DNA of 64,000 nt, from positions 27,913 to 91,912 of the forward strand of contig JAMKCH010012549.1 of assembly GCA_023653785.1 (NCBI GenBank), given 5' to 3'. Made by a program: the position numbers and the translations under genes. The notes beneath the pieces are model-generated. The model was not told the DNA's origin. It did not search any database and worked only from the letters and a program-made list of their open reading frames with translations. Shown here piece after piece: positions 10,600 through 23,384 of this stretch. Position 1 is the first letter of the stretch, and each line of letters opens with the position of its first letter. The stretch is from Ophioderma brevispina. Its lineage: Eukaryota > Echinodermata > Ophiuroidea > Amphilepidida > Ophiodermatidae.

Positions 10600-13441
10600 A
10601 TTTAATGATGAATATGATGATATGATAAACGGATTTATTAGGCGCCTTTCCAAAAAGATCAAAGCACCTTACAAATTGCAAACATATAAACTACAGCAAA
10701 TTTAAAACTCTTTAAAAAATTAAAAAAAGAAAAATACTAAAAATATAAAAAATACAAACTACTGCACTGGCAGGAAAAGGTGAAAAAACCTCATTAGCTT
10801 ACAAATAATATCTTAAGTTAAAACACACAAGTAGCAAAATATTCACAAATATAATAAAAACTGCATACATTTTGATCCTACAAAAATAAAATAGATTTAA
10901 AGGTAATGATCTTCAATAAAAGCAGTGATGAAAAAACGGAGGAACTATAATGAGGAAAAAGGTGGGTCTTCAACATTTCTTAAAAGATTTGACATCGAAT
11001 GCCATGCGGATAGATAGTGGTAGAACATTCCATAGCTTTGGGCCTAAACATGTGAAGGCTGAATCAGCAATAGCACGTTTATTCAATGGCACAACAAGGC
11101 GGGCGTGGGAGGATGATCTAAGGCCACCTCTACCACAGACATACGATGTCAACATCTCACAAAGGTAAGCAGGCCCTAATCTGTTAACACAATTGTACAC
11201 ATTCAGTAAGATCTTAAAGTTGATCCTCTGCTGAATAGGCAACCAATGAAGTTCACGCAGAAGTGGCGCAGCATTTGTACATCTATCAGCGCAGAACACG
11301 AGGCGCGCAGCGCGATTTTGAAAGTTTCTGCAGCCGCCGAATGTTATATTGAGATATGCCACCCAACAGAGAGTTGCCATAATCTAGCCGAGACAGAACC
11401 AAAGATCTCACTGCATGTGCACAAGTATCTTGATCAATAAAACGTCGGATACGACTAATGTTCCGCAGATGGAAATTGACAATACGGCAGATGGAACTGA
11501 CCTGATGATCCATTTTAAAATGAGGGTCAAAAGTAACACCTAAATTTCTTTATGGAAGCAGAAGGATCAATCACTGATTCACCGATCTCCAGTCTTATGT
11601 CAGACAATATGTCGACCTGCCGGGGAAAAGAGATGAGGAAAAAAACTGTTTTGGAGTCATTTAAATTCAATTTGTTTGCCAGCATCCATCCTCTCATCTC
11701 GGCAATACAACTTGTAAGTCTACGCTGAGCCCGATCAAAATCACCAGACACTTTGGGTCAAAGCGAACATACAACTGAGTGTCGTCAGCATAAACATGAT
11801 AGGCGATTTGAAATCGACGAAGAATAGCGGTGACAGGCTTTGAATAGAGCGTGAAGATCGGTGGACCAGCAACTGATCCTTGAGGAACGCCATATTTCAG
11901 GGGGTGATTTGAAGAAAATTCTCCAAGAACACAAACTCTGCTAGAACGATTAGTAATGTATGATTTGAACCAATTTAAAACCGAGCCATTGATACCATAA
12001 TCACTTTTGAGCCTATCAACAAGAATATTGTGATCAATGGTATCAAAAGCTGCTGACATATCTAATAAAACGAGCATAACAATTTTACCGTGACCAAGTT
12101 CTTGAATAATGTCACTTTTCACCTTGAGAAGGGCTGTTTCAGTACTGTGAGCAGGTTTATACGCAGACTGAAATTTATCAGTAAGGTCTTTTGAATGCAG
12201 ATATTCATTCAGTCTTGAAACAGTCGGATTCTCAAGGATCTTGCCAAGGGTCGGAAGGTTCGAAACCGGACGGTAATTTTTCAAGATGTCACGATCAAGA
12301 TTGGTCTTTTTAATCAGAGGTGTAATCACAGCCTGCCGAAGAACAGATGGAAAAAGACCCTCCCTGAAGGAATTGTTGATCATTGACTTGATAAAAGGAG
12401 TTAAAACATCAACACAATCTTTCAGCAACCAGGTGGGCATGGGATCCAGGAAACTAGTTTTATTGGGAATTTCAAAATTATTTTTCTAACCTCAACAACT
12501 TCATCTACAGGAGTGAAGTTTTCAAACCCATCAACACTTGTATTGCACATAATATAATCATGGGCATTGTTTGAGTTGTGAGTACCAATATTACAACTGT
12601 TTTGAACATAATGAGACATATTTGAATGAGCATTATTGATATTACACTGATCAAGTTCATCCCTGATTTTGTCAATTTTGTCAGTAAAAAAGTCGGCGAA
12701 TTTGTTACTGAGAGCTTCATTTGATGATGATGATGGAAATATTTTACTAGAATTATTGAGCAATGAATTTAGAGTACGATATATGGTTTTCGAATCGGCA
12801 CCTTTCAGTTTATCTTTATAATATTTCGTTTTTGAAGCAACAATTAAGGATTGAACGATGTTATTTTGTTTGACATAATCATCTCTATCACTATCACTGA
12901 GAGTCTTACGCCATTTCCTTTCACGTCTCCGACGTTCCCTCCGTGCTTTTCTAACCTCTTCGTCAAACCACGATGGACTTTTGATGATTCTTTGAGAACG
13001 TGATTTCTCAGGACAATGTTTATCCAGTATACGGCGAACCTCAGTATTGTTACCTTTACATTGCTCATCAGGATCACTTAATATCATAAGATTATGCATT
13101 TCAGTTGATAACTCGGTCTTGAAGGCATCTAAATCAAGATCTCTGTAATTTCTCGCTGTAATGATTTTCCTTTCTTGCACAGGCTTGGATTTGCTTATCT
13201 TACATTCGATCATATGATGATCAGAGCCATGCCGGTTTGGTGAAACTATACAATCAATTAGCAATCCATCGTCTGGATGACTGATAACATGATCCAGTGT
13301 ATGGCCCTTCTTATGTGTAGGACCTTCAACAAATTGAAACAAAATTGTATTGGGACAGCAATGTAAGATAATTTGCAACCTCTGGCTTAGAAGGCTCATC
13401 AACGTGAAAATTGAATGTGGACGCATGTGGTCCATTGGACT
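10600..13441 (-). mobile_element. CR1/L2-type non-LTR retrotransposon, 5'-truncated
   Basis: A minus-strand LINE of about 2.8 kb. The 5' end is lost within the endonuclease domain near 13441. The endonuclease C-terminus, connector, reverse transcriptase and C-terminal region follow in order down to about 10880. A 3' UTR ends near 10605, where minus-strand GCTTTGATCTTTTTGGAAAG then GCGCC resembles the conserved tail of L2/CR1 elements, followed by an (ATCAT)-like tail. At least four single-base frameshifts break the reading frame, so the copy is dead. Its divergence suggests moderate age. Confidence 0.85.
10880..13441 (-). pseudogene. Endonuclease-reverse transcriptase (CR1/L2 type), frameshifted
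   Basis: In life this protein nicks the target and copies its own RNA into DNA at the nick. From the N-terminal side: endonuclease tail with GHTLDHVIS and the catalytic GSDHHMIECK (frame 13435-12422); RT fingers and palm with NYRPVSNLPTLGKILE, LDMSAAFDTIDH, GVPQGSVAGP and the catalytic YADDTQLY at about 11769-11792 (frame 12440-11694); thumb region in frames 11751-11527 and 11513-11286; and C-terminal HWLPIQQRINFKILL and LGPAYL (frame 11380-10970), typical of the CR1/L2 group. The frame is lost at each of these junctions and again just before a KTHLF-like terminus. No N-terminal zinc-finger ORF1 is present. Confidence 0.85.
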
Positions 13442-15180
13442 CTAGCTCTGAAGGTTGTGGGTTAGGGGGAAATCGTTTTTATTATTCACAGATTTATGAG
13501 GTTTAAGGAAAATATAAGTCCCTTAATGTAAACTTTTTTATACAGTAATATGGTAAAGATGCGCTTTATTCCGTTAAAAAAGATATGAATATTAATTTTT
13601 GTAAATTTATGCATATTTCGAGATTATTAGTATTATTATTTTATTATTATTAGTATGTAGTAACATTTCTAAAATATGTACAAACATCTATGAAGTTTAG
13701 ATTACTTGCAACTTCTTATTAGAATGGGTGATCGTGGCCCTTGAACCTGGATAGCTATGACTGAAATAATTTAAATTTAGATTCATGTCCTGAATCCAAA
13801 TATCCATAACACACTGACGAATAGAGACAATTGTTTCGTGTTATAATATTTCAGGCCAACCCAATCGTTCTTATGATAAACACGTGTGCTGTGAATATTG
13901 AGCTGGAGGATCTTTTCCCACATTAATTAGACGAAACTAAATGATTGTCATACACCAGCAAGCACGGCTAATAAATTAAATTAAGTAATTTGTTCAACAC
14001 ACGCCATTTTTAAAAACAAAATAAAACAATAGAAATTAAAGGCATTGATGAAAAAGAAAGGGAATTCAGCATATTTAGATTAATGTCATGACATAAGTTA
14101 TATCAACGGGTATTTTGGACGTGTTTGAGAGTTGTGCGTGGCTTCCGTTGATAAGGTAATATAACACCAGTGATATCACGACTCTAGCAAGAAGCTGATC
14201 TGGAGAGACTTAACGCCCGTCTCCTCAAGCTAGGGCAGGTATAGACACGGTATCATATGATCGCCCTTTGGGAAATAGAGAACGTGGTGAAATTGGATAG
14301 ATTACGATATGTGGGACTTCTGAACTATTTCTAGTAGAACTAGAGCCGCGCGAAACTATTTCTAAATAACAAAATTCGGTCATACAAACCGTCCGTTATT
14401 CCGTTAACGACAGCCATAGTGTAAACAAAATGAGCAACAACGGCAGACTACAGACAGAAACAAAAACCTTCCAGGATGATTATTTTCTTCAATTTTTGCA
14501 AGAAACACAACGCTTAACAGAGATCGAAAAGAAAATAGAGACACCTTGCGTCCGAAGCACGAAATGCCTTGCGGCATGGTAACATTTCAACATCCTCTGA
14601 GCCATGAAGCAAAAGGATGAGAATTATAGGAAGCATGTGCCAGGACAAATAGCTTTTAAATAAAAATGCATATCGGATGTTCGATTACTAAAGTCAACGG
14701 AACACTGCAGGAGCAAGAAACGCATTATTTTCACTGACTCTACGATGCCCTGGGAATTCGAGCACGGTGTCGTAATTATTGTTGTAATCAAAGGCACAAA
14801 GGTTTTTTTTTATTATCTGGTGCTAAATTATTCGAGCATAAAGCTGTACAAGAACAGCCGGTAGAGTGATGAAATTACTTTTCCTCGCGAGTGCAAATGA
14901 GGGACCTATATTGCTTGACAATTAATTTACGAAACACTTTAGGTTGTGGCAAAACATGTTTATAGTTTATCATGTGTAAAAATATGCGTGCAGGTGGGAT
15001 GTGTGTGTGTTGGGGAGGTGTGCATGTGTTTGTATGTTTGGGTGTGTGCGTGTTGTAGATGTGTGTGTGTATGTGTGTTTATGTTCACACAAGATTCACT
15101 TCAAGAACTTCGTACCTCAATATACAGTGTTGAAATGTTCCCCACAAGGAAGGAAAATTATATATAGAGAGAGATTATAT

Positions 15181-15223
<43 letters not shown>

Positions 15224-15226
15224 TAT

Positions 15227-15262
<36 letters not shown>

Positions 15263-15850
15263 CTTAACGTCCCTTAAACCTTCAAAAACCCACTTTTCAA
15301 AAAAATCACAGAGCGGACCCCTGCCTTGGTTAGTGGAAAATTGCTCCTAGATCTGACAACAAAAGTACTGCTACCTCACTTTTTGTGGTGATTGTCAGAT
15401 TTTTTCTCTAGAGATGTTAGGGATATATAACCATATGGATATCACATTGTAAATTAGTGACCGACAATCATTCAAAAGATCAAAACAATTATATGTTCTG
15501 TTAATATATTTCTTAATATGCAGTTTTACAGAAGATCTCTCAGGAGGTTTTGGGCCAATAGAGGGCCTATATGACAAGATTCTTGCATTTAAAATGTATT
15601 TATTGAAAACCATGGCCGGGGTGTGGCCATATGGTGATTTGATCAGCATCAACGATTTTTGGTGACGGTGTGAACCCCACACAGGCATCAGGAGGTGGTT
15701 GAGGCTGTCCCATAAAATTACAATAGTGGGGACAGTGTCCTCCACCTTCTCCTGCCAGGCCAATACCAGTGTGGGTGCCAATGGTGCTGTGACTTGACCT
15801 TTTTCTCTTGTTTTCACCTTAATCTACCAATCATAGAATAAGAGTAGATT
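13442..15850. other. Gap with TG and TA microsatellites
   Basis: No recognisable gene to about 15850. A TG-rich tract lies at about 15000-15085 and a (TA)n tract at about 15165-15262. An open 140-codon minus-strand frame at 15395-15817 has no motif I recognise and could be chance or an unrecognised transposon fragment. Confidence 0.45.
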
Positions 15851-16089
15851 ATGCAATTAACATCAAGTACATGGGATAATAACATCTTTAGGGTGAGGAA
15901 CCCTAACAGAAACCTCTACTGACAACTCGCACACTGCCAGCGCGTCAGTATATGGCAGAAACCCTTCATGAATTATGGAGTACAATAGAAGAAAGGCCGT
16001 AGAGCCCATGGCCATAAGGGTACCATCTAGATGGTTCAAAATCGCCCAGTCAGCACTACTCAGAGGCTAGACCTCAGAATGAGTTCTGC

Positions 16090-19000
16090 AGTCAAAGTCA
16101 CGAGGAGGCTCCAAGATGGAGAGGGGGAAGCTTCAGGATGGATAAAAGTAGGAAGGACTGGACAAGAATTATACATTTGTACATATAACCAAGAACAATA
16201 AGAACAGAAGACTCCTTACAACACTTGATGGATGAACTGGATGAATTCAAGTGGGACATCATTGGTTTGGCAGAAACGAGGAGAGAAGGGGAAGGTTTGG
16301 AAGATATTGAAGGGGGAGCTTGGTTATACAATAGAGGAGCAACAGAAGAAGACACAAAGGCAAGAGGAATTGGTTTCCTGATTCATCCTAAGATTAAAGA
16401 CTACATCATTGAAGTGAAAAGTAATACACTACCACCAGGAGTAATTTGATAAGAATCCAACTAGCTGGAAAAGAAGAGATGTGTATAGCCAGGTATAGCA
16501 CCAACTACAGACCATGATGATGATGAAGTAGAGGAGTTCTATGAAGATATCTCAAAAGCATGGTAGAGAATAAGTCAAAATATACGATAGTTATGGGAGA
16601 CTTTAATGCTAAGGTCGGTCAACAACAAGCAAATTAGAAGCAATCATGGGGAATTGAATAGGTGAAAGAAACAGAAGAGGAGATACCTTGCTAGATGCAG
16701 CTCAACAAAGAATTTTGTGATCACAAACACTGCTCAAGAAAAATGATAAACAGCTTACTGGTCATGGGAAAGCCCAAATGGACATACAAGAAATCAAATT
16801 GATTTCATTCTCAGTAAACCAAGAGGGATTGTAAGAAACTGCGAAGTTATCAAAAAGGTAGATATTGCAAGTGACCACAGAATGGTGAGAGCCTGCATTC
16901 ACATCAGCAGGAAATTGTCCAGACTCAAATTCATCAAGAATCAAAAGAAGAAAAAAGTAAATTTGTTGAAACTAAAGAATGAAAGAAGAATTTAAAATCA
17001 GATTGAAAAACAGATTTGATACCCTAGAAGATGAAAACCTCGACCTAGAGGAAAGATGCAGCAGGGTAACAGGGATAGTCTTAGAAGAGGCAGAAACAAT
17101 AGCACCACCAAGCAAAAACTTAAGACCAAAAAGAGAGGAGGATATTGAAATCGAGGGTTTAAACTCCAAACGAAAGGAATTAAGGGAAAAAGAAAACAAA
17201 TCAGCTAGAGAAAAGGTAGAATAGGAAGAGGAGTTAAAACAACCAGAAAGAAAGGAGACAGAGGAATAGAAAGAGAAGAAAGGTGAACAAATTCTGCATA
17301 TACTAGAAGCAGAAAGGGTTCCAACAGAACTTAGTAAAATCAGTCGAAAGAAGAGTAGAATACAGAAACTGCGCAAAAATGATGGCACACTGACATCAAA
17401 TAGGGAGGAAGTCCTTAAAGTTTGCTCTGACTTCTATCAAGAACTGTACAGTTCACGGGCAGACAAGGATCATCAAGCAGAAAAGATACAATCACCAGAA
17501 AACTCTGAACTACCACATATCACATACCAAGAAGTCGAAAATGCAATGAAATAGATGAAGAAGAATAAGGCACCGGGGAATGATGAGATAACAAGAGACA
17601 TCTTACTAGAAGGTGGAAGTGAAATAATCATTCAAATACTAAAATTGTTTAACCAGATTCTGTCAGAAAAACAAATCCCATCATCCTGGAAAGAAGCCAA
17701 GGTAATTTACTACATAAGAAAGGGGATAAGCAGACATCAAGAATTATAGACCAGTAAGTTACTCTCACATCTGTATAAACTCTTCACAAAGATTCTGCAA
17801 ATCAGACTCCAGAAAGACCTAGATGAACAACAACCAAGGGAACGGGCAGGTTTTAGAGAAGGTTTCTCAACCATGGACCACCTATATGATATAAATCAGG
17901 CTCATGAAACAGCACATGAGTTACCAACTAGATTTATGCATTGGATTCATTGACTATGAAAAGGCATTCGATTATATTGAACATCCAGATCTCTTCAAGG
18001 CATTAGAGAATGGTATAAATGAAGGTTATGTTTGCTTCTGAAGACATCTACACAGATGCAACATCTCGCATCCATCTAGATAAGGATATATCGCAAGTCG
18101 TGAAAATTTCTCGAGTGAGACAAGGAGATACATTGTCACTAAAGGTATTTACAGCAACTATGGAGGCTATCTTCAAAAAACTACCCTTGGAGGACGAGGG
18201 AAGGGAAGAGGATCATGGTGATGGTGGAAACTTAACAGGACCTCCGATTTGCCGATGAGTGGACCTAATTACCTCAACAGTAAAGGACATGGAAACACAA
18301 CTAAATGACCTTAACCATGAGAGTCAAAAAGTGGGTTAAAGTGACCAAAGGAAAAACCAAAGTACATGACAAACTTCAAAACAGAGGATATCATTACTAT
18401 CGAAGACGCCCCCCTTCTTCTGTTTCTTTCTTGCTTGCTGCTCTTTCTCTCCTCTTCTCACTCCCCTACTTTATTCCCCTTCACCGTTCCCTTCTCACCT
18501 TCTGCTCTCACTACCCTATCACGTTTTTTGCTTCCTATTTTCCATTTTCCTACCACTTTTTCGTCCTTTTCGCCGCCGTTTTTTTTTGTCTTTCCCTTTT
18601 TTTTCCGGCTCCCTTCCCCTCTATCCATTCTTTTTCCTTCCTATCTCTCTATTTGTCGGGTTCCCTCCCTTTTCTTTCTCTTTGCCTTATCAAGAAATAG
18701 AGAGAGTGAGGAATACAAATACCTGGGTCAGACACTGAAAATGAAAGATTGTACAAGGGAAGAGGTATTGAGACGGATAAAATCAGGATGGAGTGTTTTG
18801 GAAGACATAAAGGGATCTTATGCAACAAAAATGTTCCAATGTCAAGGCGAAGGAGAGGTCTATAATCAGTGCGTCTGCCACATGACATATGGTTCAGAAC
18901 ATGGTCAACAACCAAGAAAGCTACAATCAGCTCAAAGAGCAATGGAAAGGCAAATGCTGCAAATCTCCCTTCGTGATAAAGTCAGATGTACAACTATCAG

Positions 19001-19290
19001 ACATCAGACTGGAATTACAATGTGTTATTAACAAATAAAACAATTAAAATGGAGATGGGCTGGGCATGTTACCCGTAGAAATGACAACAAGTGGACGAAA
19101 AGAATGTTTGAATGGCAGCCAAGGATGGGAAAAAGGAGGAGGAGAGGAGGAAAAGGGAGTGGAGAGATGATATTACGGCATATATTGGTACAACATGGGC
19201 GAGACTAGCAGAAGATAGGGTTACTTGGAAAGAACATGAGGAGGGCTACATTTCAGCGATGGGATTGACAAGCCTTAGATTAGATAGATA
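16090..19290 (+). pseudogene. Endonuclease-reverse transcriptase (RTE-like), broken
   Basis: Endonuclease: DELDEFKWDIIGLAETR near 16230-16280, RGIGFLIHPKIKDY near 16360-16400, a GDFNAKVG-like block near 16598-16620, TYWSWESPNGHTRNQIDFIL near 16757-16812 and the catalytic ASDHRMVRA near 16868-16895. RT: KKNKAPGNDEITRDILLEGG at 17558-17617, SYSHLYKLFTKIL-like and AGFREGFSTMDHLYDI at about 17760-17895, DYEKAFDYIEH at about 17950-17985, RQGDTLS near 18118 and FADEW in place of the catalytic FADD near 18247. C-terminus: EEYKYLGQTLKM at 18710-18745 and AQRAMERQMLQISLRDKVR near 18930-18990. Frameshifts and stops occur throughout. The FADD to FADE change alone would damage the active site. Confidence 0.8.
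18405..18700. repeat. Pyrimidine-rich insertion inside the RTE-like element
   Basis: About 300 bases of almost pure C/T on the plus strand interrupt the RT between TEDIITIED and SEEYKYLGQTLK, two blocks that are adjacent in related elements. It is framed by short GA-rich sequence on the right (AGAGAGAGTGAGG). No gene-like content. Confidence 0.75.
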
Positions 19291-19300
19291 GATAGAACGA

Positions 19301-20220
19301 TTTTTAGGACGTGTACAGGCGGCCTAAATGTTAACACTCGAAAAAAAGATATTTTTAAAAAGAATGTACGCATGGGTTTTTGTATGGTATTCTTTTCAAA
19401 TCAATAAATATTAAGCTTAATTTTTTACATTTATTTCATTCCAATCCGATGCGTAGAACAGGAAAAATTATTCCTTACAAATATGAGAATGCAAATTCAA
19501 CTTGGTCCGATTTCTGGTTTTAAGCATTTGGAATGCACGAGGCAACATGAATGCACTTAACTTCAGAGCACATCTTTTTTTCCATTTTATGTGTTATTTT
19601 TTTTAAAATTCAGGATTCCTGTCTCCGTGTTTTACTAAGCGATCATCGTTGTATCTACAACAGGCTCTTCTAAACATTAACAAGAGCGCGAGTTGGCTTT
19701 TTGAAAGTTCCCCACCAACGCCATTCTGGTCCTGTATGGGTCTATCAGTTGGGCCATACGGGTGTCTTTATTTCCACATTCCATATGCTGACTGGTCCAT
19801 GTAGACTTATTATCAGAGGTTTCTTTTTGTGTTTGTTTGTGTGCTTTTGTTGTTTATTCTGTCTACGGAATCATAGGTTTCCTTGGGGATTCAATACGGA
19901 AGTGTCTGTTTGTTTGGGTTGGTATGGTTTTAGAATTCTGTGTAATTTTTAGAGTTTTGATAAGGCTAAATCTGCTAATGAAAGTGAATTGAATGAATAA
20001 TTTTGAAAAACACATGTCAAAATATCCCTAATCATAAAGACAATGTTCACACTTTTTTGACCATAACGAAGTTTAAAAGAGATTGTCAATGTCTTCAGTA
20101 GGTTCAATAGTCAATCAAAAACCTCCAATTTGAGTATGTTACAAAATCATGACCCGTATTCACTTTGGTTTTAACAAAAATGTCTCTGTCCCGAGTGTTA
20201 ACATTTTTGGGACAGCCTGT
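19301..20220. other. Gap, possible lone TIR
   Basis: No recognisable gene. TTTTTGGGACAGCCTGTA at about 20205-20222 looks like the right terminus of a TA-flanked element of the CAGNCTGTCYC type described elsewhere in this window, but no matching left end was found. Confidence 0.35.
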
Positions 20221-20665
20221 ACTGTGTTGATGGTATTCATAATACCAAGCCCAGGCTTATGTAATAATTATGTAATCCATTCTTTCTAGTCTACTGAGAC
20301 TCCGGGCAGGGGTTGCTGGCGTGAACGCTTTGGTCTTGGGAATCCAGTGGAGTACTGTCAAGGCATTGTGTGGATGTTTTCATCTAAATATGTCATTATA
20401 TTCATTTGAAGATAGCAGTTGTCATAATGTGAGGTGACGAGCAACAACGTGCCAGGTCAATGTCCTTACCTTAGCTCTAGTTACCAAAAGATAGGGCCTG
20501 TAAGCTGGAACACTCCGAAGAGAAAACAAGCCATATTCAAGGCATGGCTGGTCATAGGAGCTTAGCTTGTTGTGATGCTGCCTCTGCTTGGTAGCCTTCC
20601 ACTGGGGTATGGTCGTGCGACTAACTCTCAACTACCAAACTTCTTGTTGTTTCTTGCAAGCCACA
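20221..20665. repeat. Duplicated block A (also 22410-22770)
   Basis: The sequence from GGTATTCATAATACCAA to CTCTCAACTA...CTTCTTG recurs in the same order at 22410-22770. Together with the 20678-21620/23463-24540 pair it shows that a segment of about 1.3 kb was duplicated, with intervening insertions. Confidence 0.75.
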
Positions 20666-21060
20666 ATGTATAGGTAGCCATTCTTGGTAGAGAGTCCAGT
20701 GTCTTCTTAATATCCTTATTTGCCAGCCCAAGGAATTTGAAGCAGGTTCTCAGAGTGTGTGTTGATCCTCTGGATCAACTCCCAGCCAGCTTCTTGTCCT
20801 TATTTGATATGACATTCATATTTGCACTTCTTTCGGGGTTTTGCTTGTGCCACATTTTCTTCTGCCGGTACAGTAAGTTCAACGACAACACCTTCTTTCA
20901 ATGAGGAGGATAGATGGTGACATCTGGTCTCCGTGACCTGGTGACTTTTTCTGGCGGGAATATGATGGGACGTTCGTCTTGATTCAGCACCACATTTCAG
21001 TCTTCACTCTTCTGGATACATTCCTGCTTGTCATCCTCTTGTTGTTTGGATGGTACTACA
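20440..21060 (-). pseudogene. Retroelement C-terminus with probable restriction-like endonuclease, copy 1
   Basis: Minus-strand fragments spell RPDVTIYPP, then after a one-base shift LKEGVVVELTVPAEENVAQA, then PRKKCKYE, then a run matching the second copy's RGFTNHTLKT...KFLGL. The RPD-(about 13)-VELTVP spacing followed by a conserved K-Y block is what I would expect of the PD-(D/E)XK-like endonuclease at the end of R2/R4/NeSL-type or related retrotransposons. Stops and frameshifts make it dead. The assignment rests on motif recall, not a search. Confidence 0.45.
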
Positions 21061-21620
21061 CGAAGGATGACTGACGCTAGATGATGGATAGTCTCACGAA
21101 GGTCTCTATCGTGTCTCCACTAACCTTAGTGATCGTAATGATTACTGACAATAGTTGAATATATGCATCATAGACGATTGTTATATCTACACAATGCATA
21201 CACACACACACCAAGACTGTTAATGACATGTCTTCAGATTGGCTGGTGGAGGTAGTGTATCCTAAATAGGTGTTTATGTAGAATGTCGGCATTTTGGCAG
21301 GAATAGAGGCGCTTATACCACCTCATGTCCATTTATATTGCTGTCTCCCAACATAGCCATCTATCCTGTTGGGCCTTGATGTAAACGGATGCCAACATAT
21401 GCTCCTCTTACACGTATTTCACAAGTCTGGACAGGGCATGTTTTGTTCAATTGCCCAATGCGTTTCCCAGACTTGTTGTAACCGAGATACATTGTGTCTC
21501 TATACAAACTTGGTTTCTTGGTCCACTGCATATTTGTATATACATTTGATTATTTATGTCATTGGATCTTAATAGCTGTTCCCGTCATATATATTATTCA
21601 GCGTTTTCTTAGATTGATTC
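20678..21620. repeat. Duplicated block B (also 23463-24540)
   Basis: Runs from the GAGTCCAGTGTCTTCTTAAT-like start through the endonuclease-like fragment, the ACACACAC-containing stretch and GACATGTCTTCAGATTGGC to TTGTTCAATTGCCCAATG. The same order occurs at 23463-24540, with separate small insertions in each copy. Confidence 0.75.
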
Positions 21621-21639
21621 AGCTTAAATTTCTTGAACA

Positions 21640-22402
21640 GACAAGTTATATTTAAAAGGTCATGAACAGAAAGTAATAAACTCACAGATGTTGAGGTGTT
21701 CATATTTTTATATGTTCTGTAGCTGATTTATCACGTTGTAAATATGAAGTTGTGGGCAGTAGCGGTAGAAGCTGACCAAAATTCAAAGGGGAAAGAAGAT
21801 CGTAAAATCAGTGTTAGGTTATTGATGTTGCAACTCCTGATTATAATGTCTGTTTGTACTCTTCCAGTTGACTTTGAAACCACTGCACATAGCTCAAATA
21901 TGCATTCATCATTTGGTCAAGTTTGAAAAGCTCGGGTTCTAATTTTTTGACCACTAGATTGTCTGCCAGTATTATAATTGTCACAGTCCACCTACAACGA
22001 TTCTAATATATATTGAAATATATATGAACAGAATGCAGACATATTCAATCTAGAGGACAAGTTATATTATTTTTTAAAAGGTCATGAACAGAAAGTAATA
22101 AACTCACAGATGTTGAGATGTTCATATTTTTATATGTTCTGTAGCTGATTTATCACGTTGTAAATATGAAGTTGTGGGCAGTAGCGGTAGAAGCTGATCA
22201 AAATTCAAGGGGAAAGAAGATCGTAAAATCAGTGTTAGGTTATTGATGTTGCAACTCCTGATTATAATGTCTGTTTGTACTCTTCCAGTTGACTTTGAAA
22301 CCACTGCACATAGCTCAAATATGCATTCATCATTTGGTCAAGTTTGAAAAGGTCGGGTTCTAATTTTTGAACTCTAGATTGTCTGCCAGTATTATAATTG
22401 TC
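21640..22402. repeat. Tandem duplication, ~420-bp period
   Basis: The segment 21640-21982 (starting GACAAGTTATA, containing TATGAAGTTGTGGGCAGTAG) is repeated nearly identically at 22057-22402. A diverged third copy lies at 25720-26045 next to the Penelope-like endonuclease and a fourth, partial, at 44635-44830. These are therefore pieces of one dispersed element, probably the region upstream of the Penelope GIY-YIG domain. Confidence 0.8.
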
Positions 22403-22409
22403 TACACGG

Positions 22410-22770
22410 GTGGTATTCATAATATCAACCCCAGGCTTATATAATACAGAATGTAATCCATTCTTTCCAGTCTACTGAGACTGCACCGACTATCATAGCA
22501 TTGTGTGGATATTTACATCTAAATATGACAGTGACATCCATCCATTATTTGCTTTTGAAGCTAGCAGTTGTCATAATACGAGGTGAGATAGGGCTTGCAA
22601 GCTGGAACACACCGAAGAGAAAACAAGCCCCAATCAAGGCATGACTGGTCACAGGAAACTAGCATGTTGTGATGCTGTCTCTGCTTGGTAGCCTTCCACT
22701 GGGGTATGGTCGTGCAACTGACTCTCAACTATACCAAACTTCTTGCTGTTTCTTAAAAGCCACAATGTAT
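22410..22770. repeat. Duplicated block A, second copy
   Basis: Second copy of 20221-20665, with an internal deletion and a tail that diverges after CTTCTTGCTGTTTCTT. It is followed by about 650 bases (22800-23450) with no counterpart in the first copy and no recognisable gene. Confidence 0.7.
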
Positions 22771-23384
22771 AATAGCATCTTGCAGTTACTGTCCATTTTC
22801 CCTATTCACTGTGCACACAGTGCATTCAATAGGCCTATGACCTGTCATGCGTACTCTGTGCTTAACGCATAGGACATGAGAAAACTCACGTCGTTGCGAG
22901 AAAAGTGCTCAAGGGATTTTCTTGGTAGAAGCTCTAATTGTAGAAGATATTATCATCAATAACATATGTGAATTTTATTATGATAGAACATTCAGAAAAA
23001 TCCGAAAATGGTTAATTTATAAAGAGTGCTATTTTAGTAGGGTACAATGCTAACTTTATGGCAAAAATCACCAGTGATTGCTGGGCAGATTCAAGAAGGT
23101 GCCATGGACAAACAGTTAGACCTATACTCTTCGTAGAAGCTGACAACCAAGATAATCTTATTTTCTATAAGGTGGTGTAATTTGGTTGACATACGGTACT
23201 GAAAAAGGTCCGAAAAGACCATTTCTAACAAGGGTTCCAACATGTGTAAAAACAGGCCTACTCGCCAATGTTCATGCACACAGTGTGTGGGTAATCGCTC
23301 ATCCATAGCATGTCATTGATCAGTGATTGGATGGTGCCCTGTGAAGTGGGAATCATTTACATAAGATCAAACTTATGAATGGAT

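Larger units (their letters stand above)
15870..19300 (+). mobile_element. RTE-like non-LTR retrotransposon, nearly full length but decayed
   Basis: One plus-strand element of about 3.4 kb with an endonuclease, a charged connector, reverse transcriptase and C-terminal region. It ends in a short TAGATAGATAGATAG tail near 19277-19297. The single-protein layout without a separate ORF1 fits RTE-type elements. The related minus-strand copy at 48917-52974 ends in a similar AGATAGAAGAAGATAGAC tail, which supports a shared family. Many stops, frameshifts and one 0.3-kb insertion show that it is inactive. The 5' boundary is approximate. Confidence 0.8.

Noticed and set aside
13810..13850. CTGACGA followed by GTTTCG, resembling a hammerhead core
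   Set aside because: No GAAA at a suitable distance and no pairing stems.
15395..15817. 140-codon minus-strand open frame
   Set aside because: No recognisable domain and no related copy in the window. Length alone is not enough in transposon-rich DNA.
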